Assembly: GCF_002761295.1 (NCBI RefSeq)
Contig: NZ_CP017881.1
Location: 1,041,069-1,105,068, forward strand
Origin: Methanohalophilus portucalensis
Lineage (GTDB): Archaea > Halobacteriota > Methanosarcinia > Methanosarcinales > Methanosarcinaceae
Direction of reading: 5' to 3'
Length of the DNA stretch: 64,000 nucleotides
Shown here: one piece after another, positions 9,157-16,891 of the stretch
Layout: each line of letters begins with the position of its first letter
Position numbering within the stretch: the stretch's first letter is position 1
Notes under the pieces: model-generated
Told to the model about the DNA's origin: nothing
Databases searched by the model: none
The model's input: only the letters and a program-made list of their open reading frames with translations
Made by a program: the position numbers and the translations under genes

Positions 9157-10539
9157 TTGAACTCCACCTTTACAATCAAAGATATATGTGAAAAAATCTG
9201 GCAACTTGAAGATAGATACAATCTTCTGGATTATGAAATAGAAAGGGTAAAGATCTGGCAGTATCTTCGATACAAGATTTACGTAGAAATATCAAAAGAA
9301 CTTGAAATATTCAATCAGCCGCATACAGAAAAATATAGTCTCTTGGATTTGGCTCGTGCATTCCCCAAATATCTCTATTATTCTATAACTAAAAATCCAT
9401 TATTAGGAAGCTACAAAAAAGACATACTTATATTTGATCACAATCGGAAAATAATCCTGAACAATGAATATGTGGATATCTATACTAAATATTTAATTGA
9501 TGAACTTAATGATAACGAATATGAGGTAATTGAAAATCCTTATCTGCATAGTCATTTTATGAAAAATGATCCTCTGCGTAAGTATTTGGACTATGCATAT
9601 TTGTCTTATTATCCAAAATCGCTCTTTTCTTTTAAATTTACACCGGAACAAAAATATCTCATAAATAAAATAACATATGAATTCAATACGCACTTCGGTA
9701 TAAATCTGGATCTGGCAGATTTATTTAACAAATATTTGAAAATATTCCTTCATTTTTATGGTTTCTATGATCGATTAATTAAGAAAAGAGGATATAAAAA
9801 AGTATATGTAGTTGTCTCTTATGGGCCAGTTATAGTTCCACTGATTGCTGCGGCTAAAAATAACAATGTTCAGGTTATAGAATTACAACATGGAGTAATC
9901 GGCCCATATCATCTGGGTTACAATTTTCCAAACTATAGTGGTAAATTAGACTATTTCCCGGATATACTCTACAGTTTTGGGGATTATTGGAATGAAACGG
10001 TTAATTTGCCTATCTCTAAAGAAAACATCGTTACTTATGGTTATCCTTACATGCGAGAGATGATTGAAAAATACAAGCATCTTCCAAAAAAGACAAATCA
10101 GATATTGTTTATTTCTCAGGGTGCAATTGGACTGGAATTATCTAAATTTGCGTATCATTTAGCTGAAAAATTGGATAATTACAAAATAATATACAAACTC
10201 CATCCTGGAGAATATGACCGCTGGAAGGCTGAATATGCCGAACTCGTCTCTGCAAGCAATTTGGATAATGTGGAAGTGATTGATAATAATGATAAAAATC
10301 TATATGAATACTTAGCTGAATCGCCTTTGTTGGTTGGGGTATTTTCCACAGCAGTTTATGAGGGTTTAAGTTTCAAATGTAAAACTTTTTTAGTTGATTT
10401 GCCGGGTATTGAGCATATGGAATATCTATTCAGTAAAGGTATAGTTAAAAAGGTAACTAACCCTGATGAATTATTGGATTCACTGGAAACATTTGAACCA
10501 TCACCTTATGACGAAGAATATTTTTTCAGGTCGGTTTGA
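9157..10539 (+). CDS. GT-B-like glycosyltransferase with QHG motif (capsule/polysialyltransferase-like)
   Basis: A 460-residue protein without membrane segments. Its C-terminal half reads like the capsule-synthesis and polysialyltransferase GT-B fold: a VVVSYGPVIVPLIAAAKNN strand, then ELQHGVIGPYHLGY, ILFISQGAIG, IYKLHPGEYDRW and a loop with SPLLVGVFSTAVYEGL. The QHG and KLHPGE motifs occur in the family that transfers CMP-sugars or glycerophosphate. In this setting a nonulosonic acid transferase is plausible but unproven. TTG is the only sensible start, six bases after a strong GGAGG at 9146-9150. AT-rich like the rest of the glycan locus. Confidence 0.6.
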   Translation: MNSTFTIKDICEKIWQLEDRYNLLDYEIERVKIWQYLRYKIYVEISKELEIFNQPHTEKYSLLDLARAFPKYLYYSITKNPLLGSYKKDILIFDHNRKIILNNEYVDIYTKYLIDELNDNEYEVIENPYLHSHFMKNDPLRKYLDYAYLSYYPKSLFSFKFTPEQKYLINKITYEFNTHFGINLDLADLFNKYLKIFLHFYGFYDRLIKKRGYKKVYVVVSYGPVIVPLIAAAKNNNVQVIELQHGVIGPYHLGYNFPNYSGKLDYFPDILYSFGDYWNETVNLPISKENIVTYGYPYMREMIEKYKHLPKKTNQILFISQGAIGLELSKFAYHLAEKLDNYKIIYKLHPGEYDRWKAEYAELVSASNLDNVEVIDNNDKNLYEYLAESPLLVGVFSTAVYEGLSFKCKTFLVDLPGIEHMEYLFSKGIVKKVTNPDELLDSLETFEPSPYDEEYFFRSV

Positions 10540-10695
10540 TTATATCTTAAAAAAATGTCGCCAGATTACATGAATACATATATTTATTATCTATCTCTGT
10601 TCGTCATCTCTTTCAATCTTCTCAAAACTTTTAAATTGGATTGAACAATACAATTGCAGCAATTATTTTAGTAACAATTTCAAGAAGTGTGGGCC

Positions 10696-13167
10696 ATGAA
10701 AACAAATTATCCGGATAAATTGAAATATTCGATTTTGCCATTCACAGGTATACTCCTGTGTTTTATTATAGCATTCTACATAAGAACAATCCCTGCAGAA
10801 AGCGTATTCATCTCTGAAAACTTCGTGCGTTTTGGAGGCAACGATCCCTGGTATCACCTGAGAAACGTGGAATCCATCCTGCATAATTTCCCTTCAATGC
10901 TCTGGTTTGATGCTCATACCAATTACCCTCACGGTACAAGTCAGGTCTTTGCCCCCCTGTTTGATCTGGTGCTTGCCAGTATTATATGGATAATCGGAAT
11001 GGGCAATCCCTCCACTGAACTTACTCATACAATCTGTGCTTATTACCCGGCCTTTCTGGGTGCTGTGATAGTGATCCCTGCATATTTTGTAGCCAAATGG
11101 GTTTTTGATGACAGGCGTATTGGACTACTTGCAGCTTTTCTCATCGCTATTGCACCCGGTCAATTCCTCTCCCGATCCCTAATCGGCTTCAATGACCACC
11201 ATGTTGCAGAAGCCCTGCTCAGCACGGTTGTTGCTATGTTTCTGATCTTTGCCCTGAAACGCAGCGAAGAACATGATTTGAGTCTGTCTTCCCTGAAGGA
11301 AAAAAGACTGGCACAGATGAAACCTATCCTTCCCTATTTCCTCCTTGCCGGTTTCTTTTTAGGCGCCTACACCCTTGCATGGAAAGGAGCCCTCTTTTTC
11401 AGTTTCATAATCGGTGTCTACATTACGGCCCAGCATATAATTGACCACATGCATGGCCGCTCCACGGAGTATCTGGCTATCGGTGGGATGGCAATCTTTG
11501 CCGTGGCACTTGTAATGGTACTGTTGGCTCCTGAAATAGGAAACACCAAATCCCGACAAATATTTGGACTGACAGCGGGTCTTGTGGCATTTCCTCTTCT
11601 CTCTGTGATATCGTACTACATGAGGGAAAAACAACTCAACCGCTATTACTATCCACTCTCTGTAGCAGCTCTTTTTGGTGGAGGTATCCTGCTGGCCCGT
11701 GTGGTCTCCGAATCGGCCTATGCTCTGGTTACCAGTGTCTTCAGTTATTTCATGCGCACAGGCGGCGGTCTCACTATCGCTGAAGCCTCCCCTCTCCTGA
11801 TGCGTGGAGGACAGTTCACCCTACAACCCCTCTGGTACAATTTCGCTCTTGCAGGTATCCTCTCCTTCTTCGCCCTGGCAATCCTGGCCTATATTGCCAT
11901 CTATCGCCATAACAACCGGGAGCAGACCTTCCTGATAGTCTGGTCTGTGATGATCATCTGGGCCATGCTGCAGCAAAACCGTTTTGCCTACTACTACTCG
12001 GTCAATGCAGCCATCCTTTCAGCATACTTAGGAATCAAAGTGCTGGACCTGGCAGGCTGGAAAGATATCAAGAGTCCTTTTGCCGAAGCGACATCCAGTA
12101 TAAGCGACTGGCTCAAACAGATCAAACCGGTCCATGCAGTTGCTCTTGTACTGGTGGTGCTGGTACTGGCTTATCCGTCCTATGACCTTTCCATGCAGCA
12201 GAATCAGGGTACAGGCGGACCCAATGGTTACTGGATTGAAGCGACCCAGTGGATGAAATACAATACACCCGATCCCGGTCTGGATTACTATGAAAGTTAT
12301 GAACAACCTCCCGAAGGTGAACTCTATCCCTATCCCGATGAAGCCTACGGAGTAATGTCCTGGTGGGACTACGGTCACTGGCTTCAAGTCATCGGCCACA
12401 GGATACCCAACGCCAATCCTTTCCAGCAAGGAATCGGTGGCCGACGCAACAGTATGGAGGAAGAGAACAAACCCGGTGCATCCACCTTTTTCACCGCCCC
12501 CTCTGAAGCAGAGGCTACAGCAGTACTGGAAGCCGTACATCCCGACCCCGACAAAGCAGGGGCACGTTACGTGGTCTCCGATGTGGAAATGGCCACCGGG
12601 AAATTCTATGCCATGGCTGCCTGGACTCTGGATACCGATAATTACTATGTGCAGGCCCAGACTGCCCAGGGTACCCAGACAGTACCCGGAGAGCGGTATT
12701 TCAACACAATGGAAGCCCGGCTGCACATCTTTGATGGTGATGGTCTCAAACAATATCGTATGGTGCATGAGACACCTGCTCGTAATACTGCAGAGAGTGG
12801 CTACAAGCAGGTCTACAATGTCCTTTTTGGCGGTAATGTTGAAGTGGTAAATACCGGTTATGTGAAGATCTTCGAGTATGTGGATGGTGCTACTATCACA
12901 GGACAGGCACCTGAAGGTGAAAAAGTAACCATTACAAATACCATCCGTACCACTACCGGCAGGACTTTTGAGTATTCCCAGTCCACCACGGCCACAGATG
13001 GTACCTATGAATTCGTGGTGCCTTATTCAACAGAAGGGCCAATGTCAGGCCAGACACAATTTGATACCGCACCCACAGGTTCCTACAAGGTTTCCTTCGG
13101 GGATACCACTGAATCCGTACGGGTAAGTGAATCGGCTGTTTTGAATGGTGGGGAAATAGAGGTCTAA
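10696..13167 (+). CDS. aglB: Archaeal oligosaccharyltransferase AglB (STT3 family)
   Basis: AglB transfers the assembled glycan from dolichol phosphate to asparagine in surface proteins, at the outer face of the membrane. The N-terminal half holds about a dozen hydrophobic segments. The first external loop has the metal-binding acidic motif in GGNDPWYHLRN (about residue 50) and there is a later DDRRIG loop and NDHH motif. The catalytic WWDYG motif is at residues 556-560, followed by the extracellular domain to the end. At about 823 residues it is of normal length. GTG 10687 is in frame but ATG 10696 is preferred. Its base composition is much less AT-rich than the glycan genes upstream, so it probably belongs to the core genome that the variable locus sits beside. 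Confidence 0.95.
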   Translation: MKTNYPDKLKYSILPFTGILLCFIIAFYIRTIPAESVFISENFVRFGGNDPWYHLRNVESILHNFPSMLWFDAHTNYPHGTSQVFAPLFDLVLASIIWIIGMGNPSTELTHTICAYYPAFLGAVIVIPAYFVAKWVFDDRRIGLLAAFLIAIAPGQFLSRSLIGFNDHHVAEALLSTVVAMFLIFALKRSEEHDLSLSSLKEKRLAQMKPILPYFLLAGFFLGAYTLAWKGALFFSFIIGVYITAQHIIDHMHGRSTEYLAIGGMAIFAVALVMVLLAPEIGNTKSRQIFGLTAGLVAFPLLSVISYYMREKQLNRYYYPLSVAALFGGGILLARVVSESAYALVTSVFSYFMRTGGGLTIAEASPLLMRGGQFTLQPLWYNFALAGILSFFALAILAYIAIYRHNNREQTFLIVWSVMIIWAMLQQNRFAYYYSVNAAILSAYLGIKVLDLAGWKDIKSPFAEATSSISDWLKQIKPVHAVALVLVVLVLAYPSYDLSMQQNQGTGGPNGYWIEATQWMKYNTPDPGLDYYESYEQPPEGELYPYPDEAYGVMSWWDYGHWLQVIGHRIPNANPFQQGIGGRRNSMEEENKPGASTFFTAPSEAEATAVLEAVHPDPDKAGARYVVSDVEMATGKFYAMAAWTLDTDNYYVQAQTAQGTQTVPGERYFNTMEARLHIFDGDGLKQYRMVHETPARNTAESGYKQVYNVLFGGNVEVVNTGYVKIFEYVDGATITGQAPEGEKVTITNTIRTTTGRTFEYSQSTTATDGTYEFVVPYSTEGPMSGQTQFDTAPTGSYKVSFGDTTESVRVSESAVLNGGEIEV

Positions 13168-13215
13168 GATCTCTATTCTCCCTTTTTCTGATTTTCTTGA
13201 ATTCCTTTTTTTTGT
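13155..13215 (+). terminator. Hairpin and T-rich terminator after aglB
   Basis: AATAGAG at 13155-13161 and CTCTATT at 13171-13177 can form a 7-bp stem around the stop codon. T-rich runs follow, including eight T in a row near 13206-13213. Oligo-T is sufficient for archaeal termination. Confidence 0.55.
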
Positions 13216-13260
13216 TGTCGATATCGATTAATATAATTAAAACAAAACAACCAGATACCT

Positions 13261-13566
13261 ATGGTTTCACACAATAATGCAATTGATACTTACAAAAAGC
13301 AACTCCATAAAATGCTGCCAAAATTAAAAGAGGAGTATAAGGTCGCTTCTCTTGCTGTATTTGGTTCTTATGTCAGGGGAGAACAAACGAATAGTAGTGA
13401 CCTTGATATACTGGTCGAATTCAGTGAAACTCCGGGATTGCTTGAGTTCATTGAACTTGAAAACTATCTTTCTGATACTTTAGGAATAAAAGTTGATCTT
13501 GTGCACAAAAAGGCTCTAAAGCCAAATATCGGGAAAAATATACTGAATGAGGCCACACCGGTATGA
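13261..13566 (+). CDS. mntA: MNT-type minimal nucleotidyltransferase (antitoxin of a HEPN-MNT pair)
   Basis: A 101-residue nucleotidyltransferase with the pol-beta-type signature SLAVFGSYVRGEQTNSSDLDILVEF, that is GS-x9-D-x-D with both catalytic Asp present. In HEPN-MNT systems this enzyme neutralises the HEPN RNase by AMPylating it. The expected partner should start at the ATGA overlap at the stop codon, and a HEPN-like start is there but breaks off after 15 codons. The antitoxin is therefore probably an orphan. Confidence 0.85.
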   Translation: MVSHNNAIDTYKKQLHKMLPKLKEEYKVASLAVFGSYVRGEQTNSSDLDILVEFSETPGLLEFIELENYLSDTLGIKVDLVHKKALKPNIGKNILNEATPV

Positions 13567-13610
13567 AGAATGAACGTCAAGTCTGCCAGATTCTCCACAA
13601 CATACAATAA
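13563..13610 (+). pseudogene. Truncated HEPN (DUF86-like) toxin remnant
   Basis: An ATG overlapping the MNT stop (ATGA) opens a frame of 15 codons, reading MKNERQVCQILHNIQ, then TAA. Its position, overlap and first residues fit the start of a DUF86/HEPN partner. No continuation in another frame is evident beyond a few residues. It is too short to be sure of the family. Confidence 0.4.
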
Positions 13611-13699
13611 TATCGCAATCTTCTGAATCAAATATCCTATTGTAACTAATTTTCCCACTGATAAACAACCTTATATGCCTACAGGATCACCTTCAGACC

Positions 13700-13885
13700 A
13701 TGAATGCAGGCACTAACAGAAAGAACATCAAGCCAGGGTTAAACGTAGGAATAGTTCTAAAGCAGGACCAGAAGAGCGGCAAAATAACCAGAGGTATTGT
13801 CAAAAGAATTCTCACCAAATCTTCATCTCATCCCCATGGAATTAAAGTACAACTGGAAGATGGTAGTGTCGGAAGGGTGAAGTAA
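13700..13885 (+). CDS. YwbE-family (DUF2196) small protein
   Basis: A 61-residue basic protein with two short motifs of the YwbE family: IKPGLNVGIVLKQDQKSGKITRGIVKRILTKS and a Gly-rich end, HPHGIKVQLEDGSVGRVK. Members are full length at this size and occur widely in archaea and Firmicutes. The function is not established; the composition suggests a small beta-barrel that may bind nucleic acid. It stands alone between two toxin-antitoxin loci. Confidence 0.85.
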   Translation: MNAGTNRKNIKPGLNVGIVLKQDQKSGKITRGIVKRILTKSSSHPHGIKVQLEDGSVGRVK

Positions 13886-13927
13886 ATCTATTGATGCTGG
13901 GTCATTTGGTCCGAATTCTCATCACGT

Positions 13928-13965
13928 TTAATTTATATAGTATACTCAAGTATACTCAAGTATAT
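13928..13965 (+). promoter_or_regulatory. Promoter and three-fold operator of the RHH-RelE pair
   Basis: A TATA-like stretch (TTTAATTTATATAG) is followed by AGTATACT at 13939-13946, AGTATACT at 13949-13956 and AGTATAT at 13959-13965. The three sites are spaced by exactly 10 bp, one helical turn, and the last covers the start codon of the antitoxin gene. This is the arrangement expected for cooperative binding of ribbon-helix-helix dimers. With the TATA box so close, the transcript is probably leaderless. Confidence 0.7.
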
Positions 13966-14197
13966 GGCAACAACTACAATTAAAGTGGATTCTGAAGTAA
14001 AAAACAATCTTGATAACCTGAAGCTGTTTCCCAGGGAGTCATATAATGAGGTTCTTTCCAGGTTGGTTGGGATGGCTTATGATGAGGAGCCTTTGAGTGA
14101 AGATACTCTCAAAAGAGTTGAAGAAGCCCTTCACGATCTCAAGGAAGGAAATTATTACACACAGGAAGAAATAGAAGCTGAACTGGAGCTTCGCTAA
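13964..14197 (+). CDS. Ribbon-helix-helix-like antitoxin (DUF7557 type)
   Basis: A 77-residue protein. The N-terminus TTTIKVDSEVKNNLDNLKLFPRESYNEVLSRLVG gives the beta strand and helix-turn-helix spacing of archaeal RHH antitoxins. The acidic, lysine-poor C-terminal tail (YTQEEIEAELELR) should wrap the toxin. It overlaps the relE-like gene by one base (TAATG), so the pair is coupled. It probably represses its own promoter at the iterated sites just upstream. Confidence 0.85.
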   Translation: MATTTIKVDSEVKNNLDNLKLFPRESYNEVLSRLVGMAYDEEPLSEDTLKRVEEALHDLKEGNYYTQEEIEAELELR

Positions 14198-14460
14198 TGT
14201 ATACTATCCTGTATTCACCGGGTGCAAGAAAAGATTTACAGAAGCTACCCGTTGATATGGCAAAAAGGGTAGTTGCTGGCATTAAGGAAATAAAGTCAAA
14301 TCCCAAAGTTCATGTGAAAAAACTCAAAGGTTCCCCGAAATCTCCTCTATACTCACTAAGAATAGGGGAATACAGGGTGATTTTGAGCATTGATGGTGAC
14401 AAGCTGATTGTTTTTGTAATAGAAATAGGCCATAGACGCAACATCTACAATAAATATTAA
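14197..14460 (+). CDS. RelE/ParE-superfamily toxin
   Basis: An 87-residue basic protein of the RelE fold: YTILYSPGARKDLQKLPVDMAKRVVAGIKEI at the N-terminus, then KLKGSPKSPLYSLRIGEYRVILSID and a final VFVIEIGHRRNIYNKY. The basic residues at the end of the core (R in LRIGEYRV, HRR near the C-terminus) are those RelE toxins use for mRNA cleavage on the ribosome. It follows the RHH antitoxin gene with a one-base overlap. It appears intact. Confidence 0.88.
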   Translation: MYTILYSPGARKDLQKLPVDMAKRVVAGIKEIKSNPKVHVKKLKGSPKSPLYSLRIGEYRVILSIDGDKLIVFVIEIGHRRNIYNKY

Positions 14461-14557
14461 GACTCATAGAGTTCTCTTTTTTGATTTAGTACCTGATCAT
14501 GCATAATTCGCTATCTACAAATAATAGATAAGAGGTATCCCTAAGCAGGTGAGAGGA

Positions 14558-15043
14558 TTGGACAAAGTGATTAAAGGTAAAGCATGGATCTTCGGTGACG
14601 ATGTGGACACCGATGTAATCATCCCGGGTAAATACCTGCGCACCACCGATATGCAGGTTTTTGCCGATCATGCCATGGAAGGCATCGACCCTGATTTTTC
14701 AAGCAAAGTATCCCCCGGTGACATCATTGTCGGTGGCAACAATTTTGGCTGTGGCTCCTCCAGGGAACAGGCTCCCCTGGCGCTTAAACATGCAGGTGTG
14801 GGCTGTGTGGTCGCTAAATCCTTCGGACGCATTTTTTTCCGTAATTCCATAAATGTAGGCCTGCCGCTGATCGAAGCGGATGTGGAATGTGAGGAAGGTG
14901 ATGAGGTCGAAGTAAATCTCTCCGAAGGCACTGTGAAAGTGGCAGACAGGACTTACAGTGGCCAGCAGATCCCCGATTTCCTCCTGGAAATACTGAGTGA
15001 CGGCGGGCTTGTGGAACACCGCAGAAAACAGCAGCAGGGCTAA
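14558..15043 (+). CDS. leuD: 3-isopropylmalate / homoaconitate dehydratase small subunit
   Basis: About 161 residues of the swivelling small subunit of an aconitase-type dehydratase. Motifs are [14 protein letters not shown] at the N-terminus, [15 protein letters not shown] in the middle and [18 protein letters not shown]. It acts with a large [4Fe-4S] subunit, not in the window, either in leucine synthesis or in the homoaconitase steps of coenzyme B synthesis. Sequence alone does not separate LeuD from HacB. A GTG at 14549 is in frame, but TTG 14558 lies five bases after AGGTGA. The next two genes follow closely and make one operon. Confidence 0.88.
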   Translation: MDKVIKGKAWIFGDDVDTDVIIPGKYLRTTDMQVFADHAMEGIDPDFSSKVSPGDIIVGGNNFGCGSSREQAPLALKHAGVGCVVAKSFGRIFFRNSINVGLPLIEADVECEEGDEVEVNLSEGTVKVADRTYSGQQIPDFLLEILSDGGLVEHRRKQQQG

Positions 15044-15047
15044 ATCC

Positions 15048-15896
15048 ATGATATTCCCTCAAGAATACAAGCATGTGGGTGTAACTCATATTCATCCAGA
15101 CGAGGATTCAAAAGAACCCATCTATTTTCTGACCCACTACATGCTTGTGGAGAAATGTAATGGAAACAAATGGCTCTATCAGGTGGAACACAGTGGTGAA
15201 GACCTGCTGCGCAAAGCCGAATCCGTGGACCTGATCGCAAAACCTGCAAACATTGTAAGTTTCCCTGAAAAACTCAATATAAAGAACCGCTCCCTCCTGA
15301 TTCAAAAGGCCGCAGAATTGTGTAAAAACGGCATAACCACGGTCATCTTTACTGGAATCGATAATCATGTGACCTTTGTCCATGAACCCGACCCCTCAAC
15401 AATTCTGGAACTTGAAATCCTGGATATCGCTCCCCCCTATCCTTCCTGGCTGACCGATGTCGTGCGCCGGCTGGAAACTTCGGGTATATTCGGCGATCTC
15501 ACTATCACGTTCAAAGAAAACACGATCGATCTGACCCGCTTCAGTGGTCCTGATACGGTCTTCCCCTGTTCTTCCTCGGGTCTTGAAGGCAAATGTCTGG
15601 ATAATGACGTGATCGAAAAACCTGGCTCTTTACTTGTGGGCTGTGAAATTTCCCGCTCTCTTTTCGAATCCCGTTTTCCTGGTCTGGAATATGAGTTTAT
15701 CAGTCTCTGCCCCTTCACCAGTGATATCGTCAGACCCACAGGTCCCTTCATCGCCCGCTGTTGTAGGGCTGAGAATGCAGGTCAGGTTACAATCAATGGT
15801 TTTCCCGGCGCAACCGTGCACTGGGGTGCCTCTGAATTTGATGTGGCAAACATGATCAGGGAACTTGTGGACAGGATCAGGAAGGATTATGCATGA
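15048..15896 (+). CDS. DUF7714-type conserved archaeal protein
   Basis: A 282-residue soluble protein with no recognised catalytic motif. It begins IFPQEYKHVGVTHIHPDED and has several conserved-looking stretches (VIFTGIDNHVTFVHEP, LDIAPPYPSWLTDVVRRLE, FPCSSSGLEGKCLDNDVI). I recall such proteins between the dehydratase small subunit and isopropylmalate dehydrogenase of methanogens; the family name is from memory. Context links it to leucine or coenzyme B synthesis. The gene starts only 4 bases after leuD ends and its stop overlaps the next start (ATGA). Confidence 0.7.
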   Translation: MIFPQEYKHVGVTHIHPDEDSKEPIYFLTHYMLVEKCNGNKWLYQVEHSGEDLLRKAESVDLIAKPANIVSFPEKLNIKNRSLLIQKAAELCKNGITTVIFTGIDNHVTFVHEPDPSTILELEILDIAPPYPSWLTDVVRRLETSGIFGDLTITFKENTIDLTRFSGPDTVFPCSSSGLEGKCLDNDVIEKPGSLLVGCEISRSLFESRFPGLEYEFISLCPFTSDIVRPTGPFIARCCRAENAGQVTINGFPGATVHWGASEFDVANMIRELVDRIRKDYA

Positions 15897-16888
15897 AACT
15901 GGCTGTAATTGAAGGGGATGGTGTGGGCAAAGAAGTAATTCCTGCGGCACTGCAGGTACTGGATTGCTTCGACCTCCCCCTGGAAAAAATCCCTCTGGAA
16001 CTGGGTTATGGTAAATGGGAAAAGACCGGTCAGGCGATCACGGATGCAGACCTCGAAATCCTGAAAAACTGTGACTGTATCCTGTTCGGGGCGGTAACCA
16101 CGCCGGCAGATCCCAATTACAAAAGTGTGCTGCTGACCATCCGCCGGGAACTGGACCTCTATGCCAATATAAGGCCCTTAAAACCCATAAAGGGAATAAA
16201 AGGTGTCACAGGCAACACGGATTTTGATATTCTGGTGGTGCGGGAAAATACTGAAGGATTGTATTCTTCCATCGAGGAAGTGGGTACGGATACGGCCTGG
16301 AGCAAGCGCATAATCACCCGCAGGGCTTGCGAGCGTATTGCACAGGTAGCCTGTGAATATGCCGCCAAACGAGCCAATCATCTGACCATTGTCCACAAAT
16401 CCAATGTGATCAAGGCGGATTCCCTGTTCCTCAATACCTGCAGGGATGTTGCCCAATCCCACAACGTAATTCACAACGCCATGCTGGTAGATGCCATGGC
16501 CTATGATATGGTGCGCTCTCCCGAAAAATATGACGTGGTTGTGGCTCCCAATCTGTACGGGGATATCCTCAGTGATCTCGGCGGGGCGCTTGTGGGTAGT
16601 CTGGGTCTGCTGCCAAGTGCCAACATTGGAGAAAAAAAGGCTTTTTTTGAACCGGTACACGGTAGTGCTCCCGATATCGCAGGGAAAGGTATAGCCAATC
16701 CGATTGCAGCCATACTTTCAGTGGCCATGCTGCTGGACTGGCTGGATAAACCTGAACAGGCCCTCATTGTTAGGGAAGCGGTGGAAGCTTCTATTAATGA
16801 AAATATAATGACTGCAGATCTGGGTGGCAACTCTACAACAGTGCAGGTAACAGAGTTTCTGGTGCACTACGTACAATCCCATTGCTGA
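15893..16888 (+). CDS. leuB: 3-isopropylmalate / isohomocitrate dehydrogenase (LeuB or AksF)
   Basis: A 331-residue NAD(P)-linked beta-decarboxylating dehydrogenase. It opens with AVIEGDGVGKEVIPAA, has the substrate-binding region VLLTIRRELDLYANIRPLK, the RENTEGLYSS motif, the Lys of the IVHKSNVIK segment, and the DDxx-type metal site in VAPNLYGDILSDLGGALVGSLG. The C-terminal FEPVHGSAPDIAGKGIANP is the nucleotide-binding loop. It performs the oxidative step after the dehydratase in leucine or coenzyme B chain elongation. The ATGA overlap with the gene before it indicates coupling. AksF and LeuB cannot be told apart by eye. Confidence 0.9.
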   Translation: MKLAVIEGDGVGKEVIPAALQVLDCFDLPLEKIPLELGYGKWEKTGQAITDADLEILKNCDCILFGAVTTPADPNYKSVLLTIRRELDLYANIRPLKPIKGIKGVTGNTDFDILVVRENTEGLYSSIEEVGTDTAWSKRIITRRACERIAQVACEYAAKRANHLTIVHKSNVIKADSLFLNTCRDVAQSHNVIHNAMLVDAMAYDMVRSPEKYDVVVAPNLYGDILSDLGGALVGSLGLLPSANIGEKKAFFEPVHGSAPDIAGKGIANPIAAILSVAMLLDWLDKPEQALIVREAVEASINENIMTADLGGNSTTVQVTEFLVHYVQSHC

Positions 16889-16891
16889 TTT

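Noticed and set aside
12028-12768. A 246-codon open frame on the minus strand inside aglB
   Set aside because: It is antisense to a clear, complete AglB with the WWDYG motif and shows no family motif; it is a shadow of biased codon use.
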